DNA of 23,229 bases, taken from the NCBI GenBank assembly GCA_039197065.1, contig JBCCUL010000055.1:1-23229 (forward strand), in the 5' to 3' direction. The notes beneath the pieces were generated by a model. The model ran no database searches, had not been told where the DNA came from, and was given only the letters and a program-made list of their open reading frames with translations. Made by a program: the position numbers and the translations under genes. This stretch comes from JANQPX01 sp039197065. GTDB taxonomy: Bacteria; Pseudomonadota; Alphaproteobacteria; Geminicoccales; Geminicoccaceae. Each line of letters opens with the position of its first letter. Position 1 is the stretch's first letter. Below are positions 15,009 to 23,229 of this stretch, piece after piece.

Positions 15009-16414
15009 CGACCGCTCCGCCGTTTCTTGTAGGCCTGCATGAAGGTCTGCCGTCTCGGCGCGGGAAAGTCGCGATGATCGGTCCAGGCGCCGACAAAGGG
15101 CAGCCGCTTGATCCAGCCGCGCCTGCCTAAGAGACGAAGCCCGAAGACGGCGAGGCGGTTGCCGAGGTGATAGAGCGCTGGCCGACTGGCGACGAAGGCC
15201 CAGATCTTCATTCCGCCGCGGGTCGTTCCCGCTTCCAGGCCTTCGCGCCAGCTGCGATCCCGCCAGCCGCGGAGCAGGGTCGGAAGCGGGATCTCGACCG
15301 GGCAGACCTCGGCACATTTGCCGTTCAGCGTGCAGGCGTGGGGCAGATCGCGGGACTTGGCGAGGCCATCGAGGGCAGGTGTGAGCACCGAGCCCATCGG
15401 TCCCGGATAGGTGGCACCATAGGCATGGCCTCCGATCTGCCGATAGACCACGCAGTGGTTCATACAAGCGCCGCAGCGGATGCAGCGCAGCATCGCCTGA
15501 AGTCCTTCCTGCAACATCTTTGTTCGGCCGTTGTCCACCAGGACGATATGGAATTCCTCTGGACCGTCGGCATCGCGCTGGCGCTTCGGGCCGCAATGGA
15601 AGGTGGTGTATTGGGTGAAGTCGCCGCCGGTTGCGGAGCGCACCAGAAGGCGGAGTAAAACGAAAGCATGCTCCATCGACGGCACCAGCTTTTCAATGCC
15701 AGCCGTGACGATGTGCATTCTGGGCGGCGTGGTGGTGAGTTCGGCATTGCCTTCATTGGTGACCGTGCAGACCGCCCCCGTATCGGCGATCAGAAAATTG
15801 GCGCCTGAGATGCCGACATCCGCGCTCATGAATTTCTCGCGTAGATCCCGCCTGGCGCTGGCGACCAGATCCTCGACCTCACCGCCTTTAGGCGCCTGCT
15901 TATGCTTGTCTTGAAAGAGCTCAACCACCTCTTCTCGGGTCTTGTGCATCGCGGGCCAGACGATGTGGGAGGGCGTCTCGTCCGCAAGTTGCACGATATG
16001 TTCGGCGAGGTCCGTCTCAACCCGCTCGATGCCGGCATCCAATAGAGCGTGCGGGAGGCCGATCTCCTCGCCGAGCATCGACTTCGCTCGCGTCACGTGC
16101 TTGGCGCCCGCCTGCCTGCAGAGATCAACGACGATCTTGCAGGCTTCTTCGGATGTCCGCGCCCAATGAACTTTCGCACCTGACGCCTTCGCATTCTCCT
16201 CGAACAGGCGAAGATAATGCGCGAGGTGGGCGATGACGTGATCCTTGATCCGCCGGCCGCGAGCACGCGCCTCCGCAAATTCGGGAAACTCGTCGACCGC
16301 AGCGGCACGTTTTCGTTCGGCCGTGCCCGCCGTGCGCTCGATGGCGAGCTTGAGGCGCTCATCGGCGAGTGCGCTTGCGGCACGCGACTTGAAACCGGCT
16401 TCAGCCGAGGTCAT
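15005..16414 (-). CDS. lutB: L-lactate utilization iron-sulfur protein LutB
   Basis: This is the electron-carrying subunit of L-lactate oxidation to pyruvate. An N-terminal LUD-type domain (about 60-310) includes SADVGISGANFLIADTG and VTNEGNAE. A ferredoxin-like part follows: CIRCGACMNHC (C322, C325, C328, C332, numbered from the longer start) and CTLNGKCAEVCP (C372, C378, C382). Residue N375 stands where E. coli YkgF has a cluster Cys. The C-terminal domain has the usual KIWAFVASRPALY text. ATG 16414 (469 aa) is preferred because MTSAEAGFKSR aligns with known N-termini; an in-frame ATG at 16447 would give 480 aa. Either start overlaps the end of lutA. Confidence 0.92.
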   Translation of the reverse strand: MTSAEAGFKSRAASALADERLKLAIERTAGTAERKRAAAVDEFPEFAEARARGRRIKDHVIAHLAHYLRLFEENAKASGAKVHWARTSEEACKIVVDLCRQAGAKHVTRAKSMLGEEIGLPHALLDAGIERVETDLAEHIVQLADETPSHIVWPAMHKTREEVVELFQDKHKQAPKGGEVEDLVASARRDLREKFMSADVGISGANFLIADTGAVCTVTNEGNAELTTTPPRMHIVTAGIEKLVPSMEHAFVLLRLLVRSATGGDFTQYTTFHCGPKRQRDADGPEEFHIVLVDNGRTKMLQEGLQAMLRCIRCGACMNHCVVYRQIGGHAYGATYPGPMGSVLTPALDGLAKSRDLPHACTLNGKCAEVCPVEIPLPTLLRGWRDRSWREGLEAGTTRGGMKIWAFVASRPALYHLGNRLAVFGLRLLGRRGWIKRLPFVGAWTDHRDFPAPRRQTFMQAYKKRRSGR

Positions 16415-17201
16415 CGCGCTCGCTTTCTTCGCCGATCGCCGGTCCATCGCCCATGCCGGCGATCACCTCGGCGGCGTGCATGACGCGGACCTTGTCACCG
16501 TTTCGCGACAGCTTGCCAGCGATGTTGATCAGGCAGCCGAGATCGCCGCCGAGCAGAAGGTCCGCGTCGGCCTCGACCGCGGCTTTCGCCTTTTCGCCGA
16601 CAATGGCGTTTGAGATGGCCGGATATTTGACGCAGAACGTGCCGCCGAAGCCGCAGCAGACGTCATTGCCGGGAAGCGGTTTGAGATCGAGGCCGTCGAC
16701 GGCGCCAAGCAGGGTGCGCGGCTGCTTGAAGATGTTGAGCTCGCGCAGGCCGGAGCAGCTGTCGTGATAGCTGGCGCTCCGGTTCAGGCGAACGCCGTCG
16801 GGCTTGTACCCCCGGACATCGACCAGAAAGCTCATCAGCTCGTAGGTCTTGGCAGCCAGCGCCTCCGCGCGTGGCAGCCACGCCGGATCGCCGGCAAGCG
16901 CCTCTTTGTAGTGGGATTTGACCATGCTGGCGCAGGAGCCGGAGGGGATGATCAGGTAGTCGAAGCCTCCGAATTGTTCGATCACCTGACGCGCCAGCGC
17001 CGCGGCGGCATCGGTGGCGCCGGCGTTGAAGCCCGGCTGACCGCAGCAGGTCTGCGCCTCCGGAACCAGGACCTCGCAGCCGGCCTCCTCGAGCAGCTTG
17101 ATCGTGGCAAAGCCGATCTCCGGCCGGAGAAGGTCGACCAGACAGGTGACCAGGAGGCCGACCCGCGGCCGGTTCTGTGGAGGCGTCGTTTGTTCGGCCA
17201 A
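16401..17201 (-). CDS. lutA: L-lactate utilization protein LutA (CCG-domain oxidoreductase subunit)
   Basis: This 266-aa subunit is of the (Fe-S) binding CCG-domain family shared with glycolate oxidase GlcF and heterodisulfide reductase. Two Cys-rich motifs are seen: TCCGQPGFNAG (C52, C53) and VCCGFGGTFC (C182, C183), with SGSC (C90) and SYHDSC (C149) as further ligands. The start is TTG 17201, backed by GGGAGG (17209-17214 read on the minus strand) with 7-nt spacing. The 16-nt gap to the lpd stop contains this ribosome site, so lutA is probably transcribed from the pyruvate dehydrogenase operon. No LutR-type regulator lies nearby. Confidence 0.92.
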   Translation of the reverse strand: MAEQTTPPQNRPRVGLLVTCLVDLLRPEIGFATIKLLEEAGCEVLVPEAQTCCGQPGFNAGATDAAAALARQVIEQFGGFDYLIIPSGSCASMVKSHYKEALAGDPAWLPRAEALAAKTYELMSFLVDVRGYKPDGVRLNRSASYHDSCSGLRELNIFKQPRTLLGAVDGLDLKPLPGNDVCCGFGGTFCVKYPAISNAIVGEKAKAAVEADADLLLGGDLGCLINIAGKLSRNGDKVRVMHAAEVIAGMGDGPAIGEESERDDLG

Positions 17202-17217
17202 GGATAGGCCTCCCGGC

Positions 17218-18951
17218 TTACTTCCTCTTCTTGGGCGGCATCAGGTCGGTGATGTTGCCCTCGAACATCTCGGCGGCGAAGTTGACGGTCTCGGACAGCG
17301 TTGGGTGCGGATGGATGGTGTGGCCGAGGTCGACCGCATCCGATCCCATCTCGATCGCGAGCGCCACCTCGGCGATCAGATCGCCCGCATTGGGACCGAC
17401 GATGCCTGCGCCGACGACCCGATCATTCTCCTCGTCGAACAGCACCTTGGTCATGCCTTCGTCGCGGCCAATCGACAGCGAGCGACCGGAGGCGGCCCAG
17501 GGAAAAGCGCCCTTGCCGACTTTGATGCCGTCAGCCTTCGCCTGATTCTCGGTCATGCCGACCCAGGCGACCTCGGGATCGGTATAGGCGACCGAGGGGA
17601 TCACGCGCGCATCGAACGCCCGTTTATGGCCAGCTGCGACCTCGGCAGCGACCTTGCCCTCATGCACGGCCTTGTGCGCGAGCATCGGCTGGCCGACCAC
17701 GTCGCCGATCGCGAAGATATGCGGCTGGTTGGTGCGCATCTGATTGTCGACCGCGATGAAGCCGCGCTCGTCGACCGTGACGCCCGCCTTGTCCGCGCCG
17801 ATCTTCTTGCCGTTGGGGGCGCGGCCGACCGCAACCAGGATCTTGTCGAACGTATCCTCGAAGGTGCCGTCCGGTCCTTCGAACGTCACCTTCAGGCCTT
17901 TCTTCTGCGCCTCGACCGCGGTGACCTTGGTCTTCAAAAGAAGCTTCTCGTAACGCTTCTCAATGCGCTTGTGCAGCGGCTTCACGATGTCCTTGTCGGC
18001 GCCGGGGATGAGCTGGTCCATCAGCTCGACCACGGTGATCTTGGAACCAAGCGCGTCATAGACGCAGGCCATCTCGAGGCCGATGATGCCGCCGCCCAGC
18101 ACCAGCATGCGCTCAGGGATATCTTCGAGCTCAAGCGCGCCGGTGCTGTCGATCACGCGCTCATCGTCATGGGGGATGAACGGCAGCTGGATCGGCTGCG
18201 AGCCGGCCGCGATGATGCACTGATCGAAGCTGATTTTCTTGACGCCGCCCTCGGTCTCGACCGCGAGGAGGTTGGCGTTCTCGAACGAACCGACACCTTC
18301 GACCACCTGGACCTTTCGCCCCTTGGCCAGGCCTTTGAGGCCGCCGGTGAGCTTGTCGACCACGCTTTCCTTCCAGTCATGGAGTTCGTCGATGTCGATC
18401 TTGGGCTTGCCGAAGCTGATGCCGAAATGATCCATCTCTTCCGCTTCGGTGATCACCTTGGCGGCATGGAGCAGGGCTTTCGAAGGAATGCAGCCGACGT
18501 TCAGGCAGACGCCGCCTAGGCTGGGATAACGCTCCACCAGCACGGTCTTGAGGCCGAGATCAGCAGCCCGGAACGCAGCCGTGTAGCCGCCTGGTCCCGA
18601 GCCGAGCACCACGACTTCAGCATGAAAGTCCCCGGTCTGCGCAGCTTTGGGCCGCTCCGCAATAGGTCCTGCGTTGCTCGCCTTGTCCTCCGATTTCGGC
18701 ACCTCGGCAGCGCCTTCGACCTCCATGGTCAGGATCAGCGAACCTTCAGAAACCTTGTCGCCCTCCGCGACCTTGAGTTCGACCACCTTGCCAGCGACGG
18801 GGGACGGCACCTCCATCGTGGCCTTGTCGCTCTCCAGCTCTATCAGCGGGTCTTCCTTGTCGACGCTGTCGCCGGGCGACACCATGATACCGATGACGGG
18901 AACGTCGGAGAAATCGCCGATGTCCGGAACCTTGACCTCTGTCACTGCCAT
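17218..18951 (-). CDS. lpd: Dihydrolipoyl dehydrogenase (PDH E3) with N-terminal lipoyl domain
   Basis: This 577-aa FAD enzyme reoxidises dihydrolipoamide in the pyruvate dehydrogenase complex. An N-terminal lipoyl domain (1-80, lipoyl Lys K43 in ESDKATMEV) and a short linker precede the E3 core. The core has FAD motif GSGPGG (117-122), redox pair C149/C154 in GGVCLNVGCIPS, NAD-site GGGIIGLEMA, a second FAD motif IFAIGDV, and the catalytic HPHPTLSE near residues 547-554. A lipoyl-E3 fusion is known from Neisseria and Ralstonia PDH complexes. ATG 18951 has AGGGG with 8-nt spacing. It is 10 nt after aceF and 16 nt before lutA. The basic tail PPKKRK is unremarkable. Confidence 0.95.
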   Translation of the reverse strand: MAVTEVKVPDIGDFSDVPVIGIMVSPGDSVDKEDPLIELESDKATMEVPSPVAGKVVELKVAEGDKVSEGSLILTMEVEGAAEVPKSEDKASNAGPIAERPKAAQTGDFHAEVVVLGSGPGGYTAAFRAADLGLKTVLVERYPSLGGVCLNVGCIPSKALLHAAKVITEAEEMDHFGISFGKPKIDIDELHDWKESVVDKLTGGLKGLAKGRKVQVVEGVGSFENANLLAVETEGGVKKISFDQCIIAAGSQPIQLPFIPHDDERVIDSTGALELEDIPERMLVLGGGIIGLEMACVYDALGSKITVVELMDQLIPGADKDIVKPLHKRIEKRYEKLLLKTKVTAVEAQKKGLKVTFEGPDGTFEDTFDKILVAVGRAPNGKKIGADKAGVTVDERGFIAVDNQMRTNQPHIFAIGDVVGQPMLAHKAVHEGKVAAEVAAGHKRAFDARVIPSVAYTDPEVAWVGMTENQAKADGIKVGKGAFPWAASGRSLSIGRDEGMTKVLFDEENDRVVGAGIVGPNAGDLIAEVALAIEMGSDAVDLGHTIHPHPTLSETVNFAAEMFEGNITDLMPPKKRK

Positions 18952-18961
18952 GTCGCCGCCC

Positions 18962-20272
18962 CTAAAGGATGATGCGGCGAACGTCGCCGAGCAGGTGTTT
19001 CAGCGTGGCGCAGAAACGAGCAGCGAGCGCGCCGTCGATGGCGCGGTGATCGTAGCTCAGCGACAGCGGCAGCATGTTGCGCGCCTTGAACTTCTCACCG
19101 TTCCAGACCGGGGCCATCTTGGAGCGCGTCACGCCGAGGATCGCGACCTCAGGGGCGTTGACGATCGGGGTGAAGGACGTGCCGCCGATACCGCCGAGGG
19201 ACGAGATGGTGAAGGTAGCGCCCTGCATGTCGTCGCTCTTCAGCTTGCCGTCCCGCGCCTTCTTGGAGAGATCGCCCAGCTCCTTCGAGATCTCGATAAT
19301 GCCCTTGCGATCAGCTGATTTGATTACCGGCACCATCAGCCCGTTCGGCGTGTCGGCGGCAAAGCCGATATTGTAGAAATGCTTCCTGATCAGCTTGTCG
19401 CCATCCGGGTGGATCGAGCTGTTGACCTCCCAATGGGTCCGCAGCGCGGACACGCTGGCTTTGATCAGGAAGCTGAGCAGCGTCACCCTGTAGCCCTCTT
19501 CCTTGGCTGCTGTGTCCAGCTCCTTTCGATATTTGTCGATCTCGGTGATATCCGCTTCTTCATTGTGGGTGACATGCGGAATGTTCAGCCACGAGCGATG
19601 AAGCGCCGGCCCCGAGATCTTTTTGATACGCGGCATCTCCACGTCGTCGATGTCACCGAACTTGGAAAAGTCGACGGCGGGTATGGGGGGTATCCCCATG
19701 CCGCCCTCAGCCGCCGGTGCCGAGGCGGCACGACCCTGACTTTGACTTTGGAAAGCTCTGGTAACGTCGTCGCGCAGGATACGACCTTTGCGGCCGGTGC
19801 CGCTGAGCTTGGCGAGATCGACGCCGAGTTCGCGGGCGAAGGCGCGCACGGATGGCGAGCCGTGGGCTTTGGCGAACCCTTCCTTGTCGACGGCGGCGAG
19901 ACTGCCTGAAGCTGCGGCACCGTTGGTCGCGGCGGCTGGCGGCGGCGCGGCAGGCGCTGGGGCGGCGGCGGGGGCCTGCGCTTCCGGTTCCTGCACGCCG
20001 TCCGGGTGGGGTGCTTCCACGGGCGGGCTCGCTTCGCCGGCCTCGAGCAAGAGGATCAAGGCACCTTCGGAAACGTTGTCGCCTTCGGCGATCTTGATTT
20101 CCTTGACCGTGCCGGTCGCGGGGGACGGCACCTCCATCGTCGCTTTGTCGGACTCCAACTCGATCAGCGGGTCCTCTTCGTGAACCTCGTCGCCCGGCGC
20201 AACCATGATCCCGATCACCGGCACATCGGAAAAATCGCCGATATCTGGGACTTTGACTTCGATTAATGACAT
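18962..20272 (-). CDS. aceF: Dihydrolipoyllysine acetyltransferase (PDH E2)
   Basis: This 436-aa core subunit transfers acetyl groups to CoA. One lipoyl domain (1-80, K43) is followed by an Ala/Pro linker (about 80-128), the peripheral-subunit-binding domain (SPSVRAFARELGVDLAKLSG, about 139-172), a second linker, and the catalytic domain (from about 205) ending with SYDHRAIDG (H409, D413). A single lipoyl domain is fewer than the three of E. coli; the second lipoyl domain of the system is on E3. The start at 20272 has AAGG with 8-nt spacing, and aceE ends 24 nt upstream. Confidence 0.95.
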   Translation of the reverse strand: MSLIEVKVPDIGDFSDVPVIGIMVAPGDEVHEEDPLIELESDKATMEVPSPATGTVKEIKIAEGDNVSEGALILLLEAGEASPPVEAPHPDGVQEPEAQAPAAAPAPAAPPPAAATNGAAASGSLAAVDKEGFAKAHGSPSVRAFARELGVDLAKLSGTGRKGRILRDDVTRAFQSQSQGRAASAPAAEGGMGIPPIPAVDFSKFGDIDDVEMPRIKKISGPALHRSWLNIPHVTHNEEADITEIDKYRKELDTAAKEEGYRVTLLSFLIKASVSALRTHWEVNSSIHPDGDKLIRKHFYNIGFAADTPNGLMVPVIKSADRKGIIEISKELGDLSKKARDGKLKSDDMQGATFTISSLGGIGGTSFTPIVNAPEVAILGVTRSKMAPVWNGEKFKARNMLPLSLSYDHRAIDGALAARFCATLKHLLGDVRRIIL

Positions 20273-20296
20273 GTCTTCAGCCTTTTCTTTTTCCGG

Positions 20297-22969
20297 TTAC
20301 GCCGTGCGCGGATTAGCTTTCGCAGGATCGATGTCGTATTTTTGATACGCCTTCTTCAATTCGGCGGCGGTGACTGCTTTCTCTTCGAACAGGGCGTAGA
20401 CGGCGCTCGCCGCGATGTGGTTGGCGTCGACCTCGAAATGACGACGCAGGGCGACCCGGCTGTCGGAACGGCCATAGCCGTCGGTGCCGAGCACGTGGAA
20501 GGCCTGCGGCACAAAGGCTCGGATCTGCTCGGCGTAGTTTTTCATGTAGTCGGTCGCGACAACCACCGGCCCTTTGGTGCCTGCGAGGGTCTGGGTGACA
20601 TAAGCTTCGCGTGGCTTCTTGGCGATGGGGTTCATACGCCGCTCACGCAGCGCGTCCTGACCGTCGCGGGCGAGTTCGTTGAAACTGGTGGCGGACCAGA
20701 TGTCTGACGTGATGCCTAAGTCGGCCTTCAGCATATCTGCGGCCTTGATCGCCTGCAGGAGGATGGTGCCGGAGCCCATGAGATTGACGTGCTTCTTGCC
20801 GGGACGGGCCGTCTTCTTGAAGCGGTACAGCCCCTTGATGATGCCGTCTTCGACGCCCTTCGGCATATCCGGATGGCCGTAGTTCTCATTCATCACGGTC
20901 AAGTAGAAGAAAACATCTTCCTGATCGACGAACATGCGCTGGAGGCCGTTCTGCACGATCACGGCGACCTCGTAGGAGAAGGTCGGATCGTAGGTGATGC
21001 AGTTCGGGATGGTGCCGGCCAGGATGTGGCTGTGGCCGTCCTCATGCTGCAGGCCTTCGCCATTGAGCGTGGTGCGCCCGGCCGTACCGCCGATCAAGAA
21101 GCCCCTGGCGCGACTGTCGCCGGCGGCCCAGGCGAGATCGCCGACCCGCTGGAAGCCGAACATGGAGTAGTAGATGTAAAAGGGGATCATCGGCACGCCA
21201 TGGACCGAATACGAGGTGGCCGCCGCCACCCAGTCGGCCATGGCGCCGGCCTCGTTGATGCCCTCCTGCAGGACCTGGCCGGTCTTGCTTTCCTTGTAAT
21301 ACATCAACTGGTCGGCATCTTCGGGTTTGTAGAGCTGGCCCTTGGTGCTGTAGATGCCGAGCTGGCGGAACATGCCTTCCATGCCGAAGGTGCGGCTTTC
21401 GTCGGGCACGATCGGCACCACATGCTTGCCGATGGTCTTGTCGCGGCAAAGCGTGTTCAGGACGCGCACGAACGCCATTGTCGTCGAGATCTCGCGCTCG
21501 CCGGTGGACTTCAGGAGGGTGTCGAAGGCTGAGAGTTCGGGGATCTCGAGCTTGGGTGCGTCCCGCCATTTGCGCACGGGGAAATCGCCGCCAAGATCCT
21601 TTCGATGATTGTCGAGATAGGCCTTCTGTTCCTTGGTGAGCTTGACGTAAGGCGCCTTGGCGAGGTCCTTGTCGTCGACGGGAATTTGGAAGCGGTCGCG
21701 GAACGCGCGCAGCTGGTCCTCGGCCATTTTCTTTTGCTGGTGGGTGATGTTCTGACCCTCGCCGGCCTCACCCATGCCATAGCCCTTGACCGTCTTCACC
21801 AGGAGCACGGTGGGCTGGCCCTTGACGTGGGACGCGGCGTGCATGGCGGCGTACACTTTATGCGGATCGTGACCGCCGCGCTGCAGCTTCCAGATATCCT
21901 CGTCCGACATGTCGGCGACCAGGGCGGCCGTCTCCGGATATTTGCCGAAGAAGTTTTCCCGCGTGTAGGCGCCGCCTTTGGACTTGAACGCCTGATAGTC
22001 GCCGTCGACCGTTTCTTCCATGAGCTGGCGAAGCTTGCCGGAAATGTCGCGCTCTAGAAGATCGTCCCAGCTGGTGCCCCAGATCAGCTTGATGACGTTC
22101 CAGCCGGCGCCGCGGAACTCGCCCTCCAGCTCCTGGATGATCTTGCCGTTGCCGCGCACCGGTCCGTCGAGACGCTGGAGGTTGCAGTTGACCACGAAGA
22201 TCAGATTGTCGAGCTCTTCGCGGGCGGCGAGGCTGATGGCGCCCAGGCTCTCGGGCTCGTCCATCTCCCCATCGCCGAGGAACGCCCAGACCTTGCGGTC
22301 CGCCATGTCGATCAGGCCGCGATTGTGCATGTATTTCATGAAACGCGCCTGGTAGATCGCTGACAGCGGCCCGAGGCCCATCGAGACGGTCGGGAATTGC
22401 CAGAAGTCCGGCATCAGCCAGGGGTGTGGGTAGGATGAAAGGCCCTCGCCGCCGGTCTCGGCGCGGAAATTGTCGAGCTGCTTTTCGGTGAGCCGGCCGC
22501 GCATGAAGGCGCGCGCATAGATGCCGGGCACGGCGTGCCCCTGAAAGAAGACGAGGTCGCCGCCGTGATCATCGGTGCGCGAGCGCCAGAAATGGTTCAG
22601 GCCGATGTCGTAAAGCACGGCCGACGAGGCAAACGACGCGATATGGCCGCCATATTCGGAGCTGACCTTGTTGCGGCGCACGACGGTCGCCATGGCGTTC
22701 CAGCGGTTGATGCAGCGGATCCGCCACTCCTTCTCGACGTCGCCCGGATGCGGCGCCTGTTGATCGGCGGGGATGGTGTTCTGATAAGCTGTGGTCGCGC
22801 CGAACGGCAAATTCGCCCCGTTTTCGCGCGCGAGCTGGACGGCGCGGTCCAGGAGATAATGCGCGCGCTCGCCGCCGTCCCGATCGATGACATCTTCGAC
22901 CGCATCCAGCCATTCCTGGGTCTCGGTCGGATCGATGTCCTGACCATCCATGTCGAGCTTATCGTTCAT
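20297..22969 (-). CDS. aceE: Pyruvate dehydrogenase E1 component, homodimeric type
   Basis: This 890-aa thiamine-diphosphate enzyme decarboxylates pyruvate and acetylates the lipoyl group of E2. The length matches homodimeric AceE (about 885-900). The ThDP/Mg motif GDGEMDEPE (232-240) ends with NCN (261-263). Other conserved stretches are GHAVPGIYARAF (144-155), KGYGMGEAGEGQN, YYSMFGFQRVGDLAWAAGD and GTDGYGRSD near the end. ATG 22969 has a GAGAAAGA site. It is the first gene of the minus-strand block. Many alphaproteobacteria instead use the two-subunit PdhA/PdhB E1 for their main complex, so this type is informative about lineage or transfer. Confidence 0.96.
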   Translation of the reverse strand: MNDKLDMDGQDIDPTETQEWLDAVEDVIDRDGGERAHYLLDRAVQLARENGANLPFGATTAYQNTIPADQQAPHPGDVEKEWRIRCINRWNAMATVVRRNKVSSEYGGHIASFASSAVLYDIGLNHFWRSRTDDHGGDLVFFQGHAVPGIYARAFMRGRLTEKQLDNFRAETGGEGLSSYPHPWLMPDFWQFPTVSMGLGPLSAIYQARFMKYMHNRGLIDMADRKVWAFLGDGEMDEPESLGAISLAAREELDNLIFVVNCNLQRLDGPVRGNGKIIQELEGEFRGAGWNVIKLIWGTSWDDLLERDISGKLRQLMEETVDGDYQAFKSKGGAYTRENFFGKYPETAALVADMSDEDIWKLQRGGHDPHKVYAAMHAASHVKGQPTVLLVKTVKGYGMGEAGEGQNITHQQKKMAEDQLRAFRDRFQIPVDDKDLAKAPYVKLTKEQKAYLDNHRKDLGGDFPVRKWRDAPKLEIPELSAFDTLLKSTGEREISTTMAFVRVLNTLCRDKTIGKHVVPIVPDESRTFGMEGMFRQLGIYSTKGQLYKPEDADQLMYYKESKTGQVLQEGINEAGAMADWVAAATSYSVHGVPMIPFYIYYSMFGFQRVGDLAWAAGDSRARGFLIGGTAGRTTLNGEGLQHEDGHSHILAGTIPNCITYDPTFSYEVAVIVQNGLQRMFVDQEDVFFYLTVMNENYGHPDMPKGVEDGIIKGLYRFKKTARPGKKHVNLMGSGTILLQAIKAADMLKADLGITSDIWSATSFNELARDGQDALRERRMNPIAKKPREAYVTQTLAGTKGPVVVATDYMKNYAEQIRAFVPQAFHVLGTDGYGRSDSRVALRRHFEVDANHIAASAVYALFEEKAVTAAELKKAYQKYDIDPAKANPRTA

Positions 22970-23122
22970 CGGTCTTTCTCATCAGTCTTGGATCGAAAGG
23001 GACGACTGGCGTCGCCAGAGGATTCACTTTTACGGGATCCTGCCGGCATATCTCGGAAAATCCGACAGGTTCATCATCGGCTTTATCAAAGTCAACGCAG
23101 CGGTCCGCGACCGCCCGCGCCA
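22970..23122 (-). promoter_or_regulatory. aceE upstream region with 13-bp palindrome
   Basis: TCGGA-AAA-TCCGA (23053-23065) is a perfect palindrome around a 3-bp centre, about 85-95 bp before the aceE start. Reading leftwards, a TTGACT that could be a -35 box lies at 23095-23090, but no good -10 follows at the right distance. The palindrome is a candidate operator for a pyruvate- or lactate-responsive regulator; this is inference. Confidence 0.35.
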
Positions 23123-23229
23123 CTAGCTGAAGAATTGGCCGCCATTGGGTGAGATGGTGGAGCCGGTGAGGAATCCGGCGTCGTCGGAGGCGAGGAAGAC
23201 GACGCAGCGCGCGATCTCCTCGGGCTCGC
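23123..23229 (-). CDS. Short-chain dehydrogenase/reductase, C-terminal part (acetoacetyl-CoA reductase-like)
   Basis: Only the last 34 codons are in the window; the gene enters from the right edge. They read EPEEIARCVVFLASDDAGF then LTGSTISPNGGQFFS, stop TAG 23125-23123. The PEEIA, FLASDDAGFLTGS and NGGQ pattern is the C-terminus of classical SDR enzymes; the NGGQ-aromatic ending is most like PhaB acetoacetyl-CoA reductases, with 3-oxoacyl-ACP reductases as the alternative. It lies upstream of aceE on the same strand, 153 bp away, and could link acetyl-CoA to polyhydroxybutyrate. SDR membership is sure; the exact substrate is not. Confidence 0.75.
   Translation of the reverse strand, partial: EPEEIARCVVFLASDDAGFLTGSTISPNGGQFFS

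Noticed and set aside
15009..15596. Upstream extension of the lutC frame inside lutB
   Set aside because: The frame is open by chance within lutB; the normal LutC N-terminus begins at 15008 with a 4-nt overlap.
17098..18519. 473-codon open frame on the plus strand opposite lpd
   Set aside because: It lies wholly antisense to clear lutA and lpd sequence; its His/Asp/Leu-rich text is typical of reverse-strand reading of GC-rich genes.
20789..21532. 247-codon plus-strand frame opposite aceE
   Set aside because: Antisense to conserved AceE sequence and without recognisable features.

Overview
The window looks like an alphaproteobacterial chromosome (inferred from GC-rich coding DNA, the sugar-ABC, lutABC and aceE-aceF-lpd gene types, and AlpA/integrase style). 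It falls into two parts that meet at a tRNA-Ser(UGA) gene at 8115-8204.

Left part (about 220-8128): a compact integrated element of about 7.9 kb. A 14-bp direct repeat, identical to the 3' end of the tRNA-Ser gene including its encoded CCA, lies at 220-233 and again at 8115-8128. Just inside both ends are paired 'tagggac' repeats with a 12-bp period, probably integrase arm sites. The element reads, left to right: a tyrosine recombinase with all six catalytic residues (421-1680), an unknown 278-aa protein, an AlpA-type regulator/excisionase, a small primase-like protein overlapping a Toprim + RecA-like helicase protein, an array of nine GGGACA direct repeats (putative origin), and an unknown protein whose start lies inside that array. 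Only replication, integration and cargo functions are visible: no capsid, packaging, relaxase or conjugation gene. It therefore resembles a phage satellite or a replicating integrative plasmid. The cargo is a minus-strand operon of secreted or membrane proteins: an unknown 133-aa exported protein with a tiny leader ORF, a broken one-TM protein, and a Rap1a/Tai-family immunity-like protein.

Right part (8205-23229): core metabolism. A plus-strand operon with start/stop overlaps (8650-13001) encodes a carbohydrate-type ABC binding protein, two permeases and a D-2-hydroxyacid dehydrogenase. The transporter ATPase follows after a 239-bp gap containing a 17-bp inverted repeat. Facing it, a minus-strand block runs aceE, aceF, lpd (pyruvate dehydrogenase complex, with lipoyl domains on both E2 and E3) and, only 16 nt further on, lutA, lutB, lutC (L-lactate oxidation to pyruvate). 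Beyond aceE is the 3' end of an SDR gene resembling acetoacetyl-CoA reductases. Together these suggest a lactate -> pyruvate -> acetyl-CoA route, possibly feeding polyhydroxybutyrate synthesis.

The parts most worth following up are the element (split primase-helicase, origin overlapping a coding region, the same GGGAC word at att arms and origin, and a Rap1a cargo operon with decaying neighbours) and the direct joining of lut to the PDH operon.
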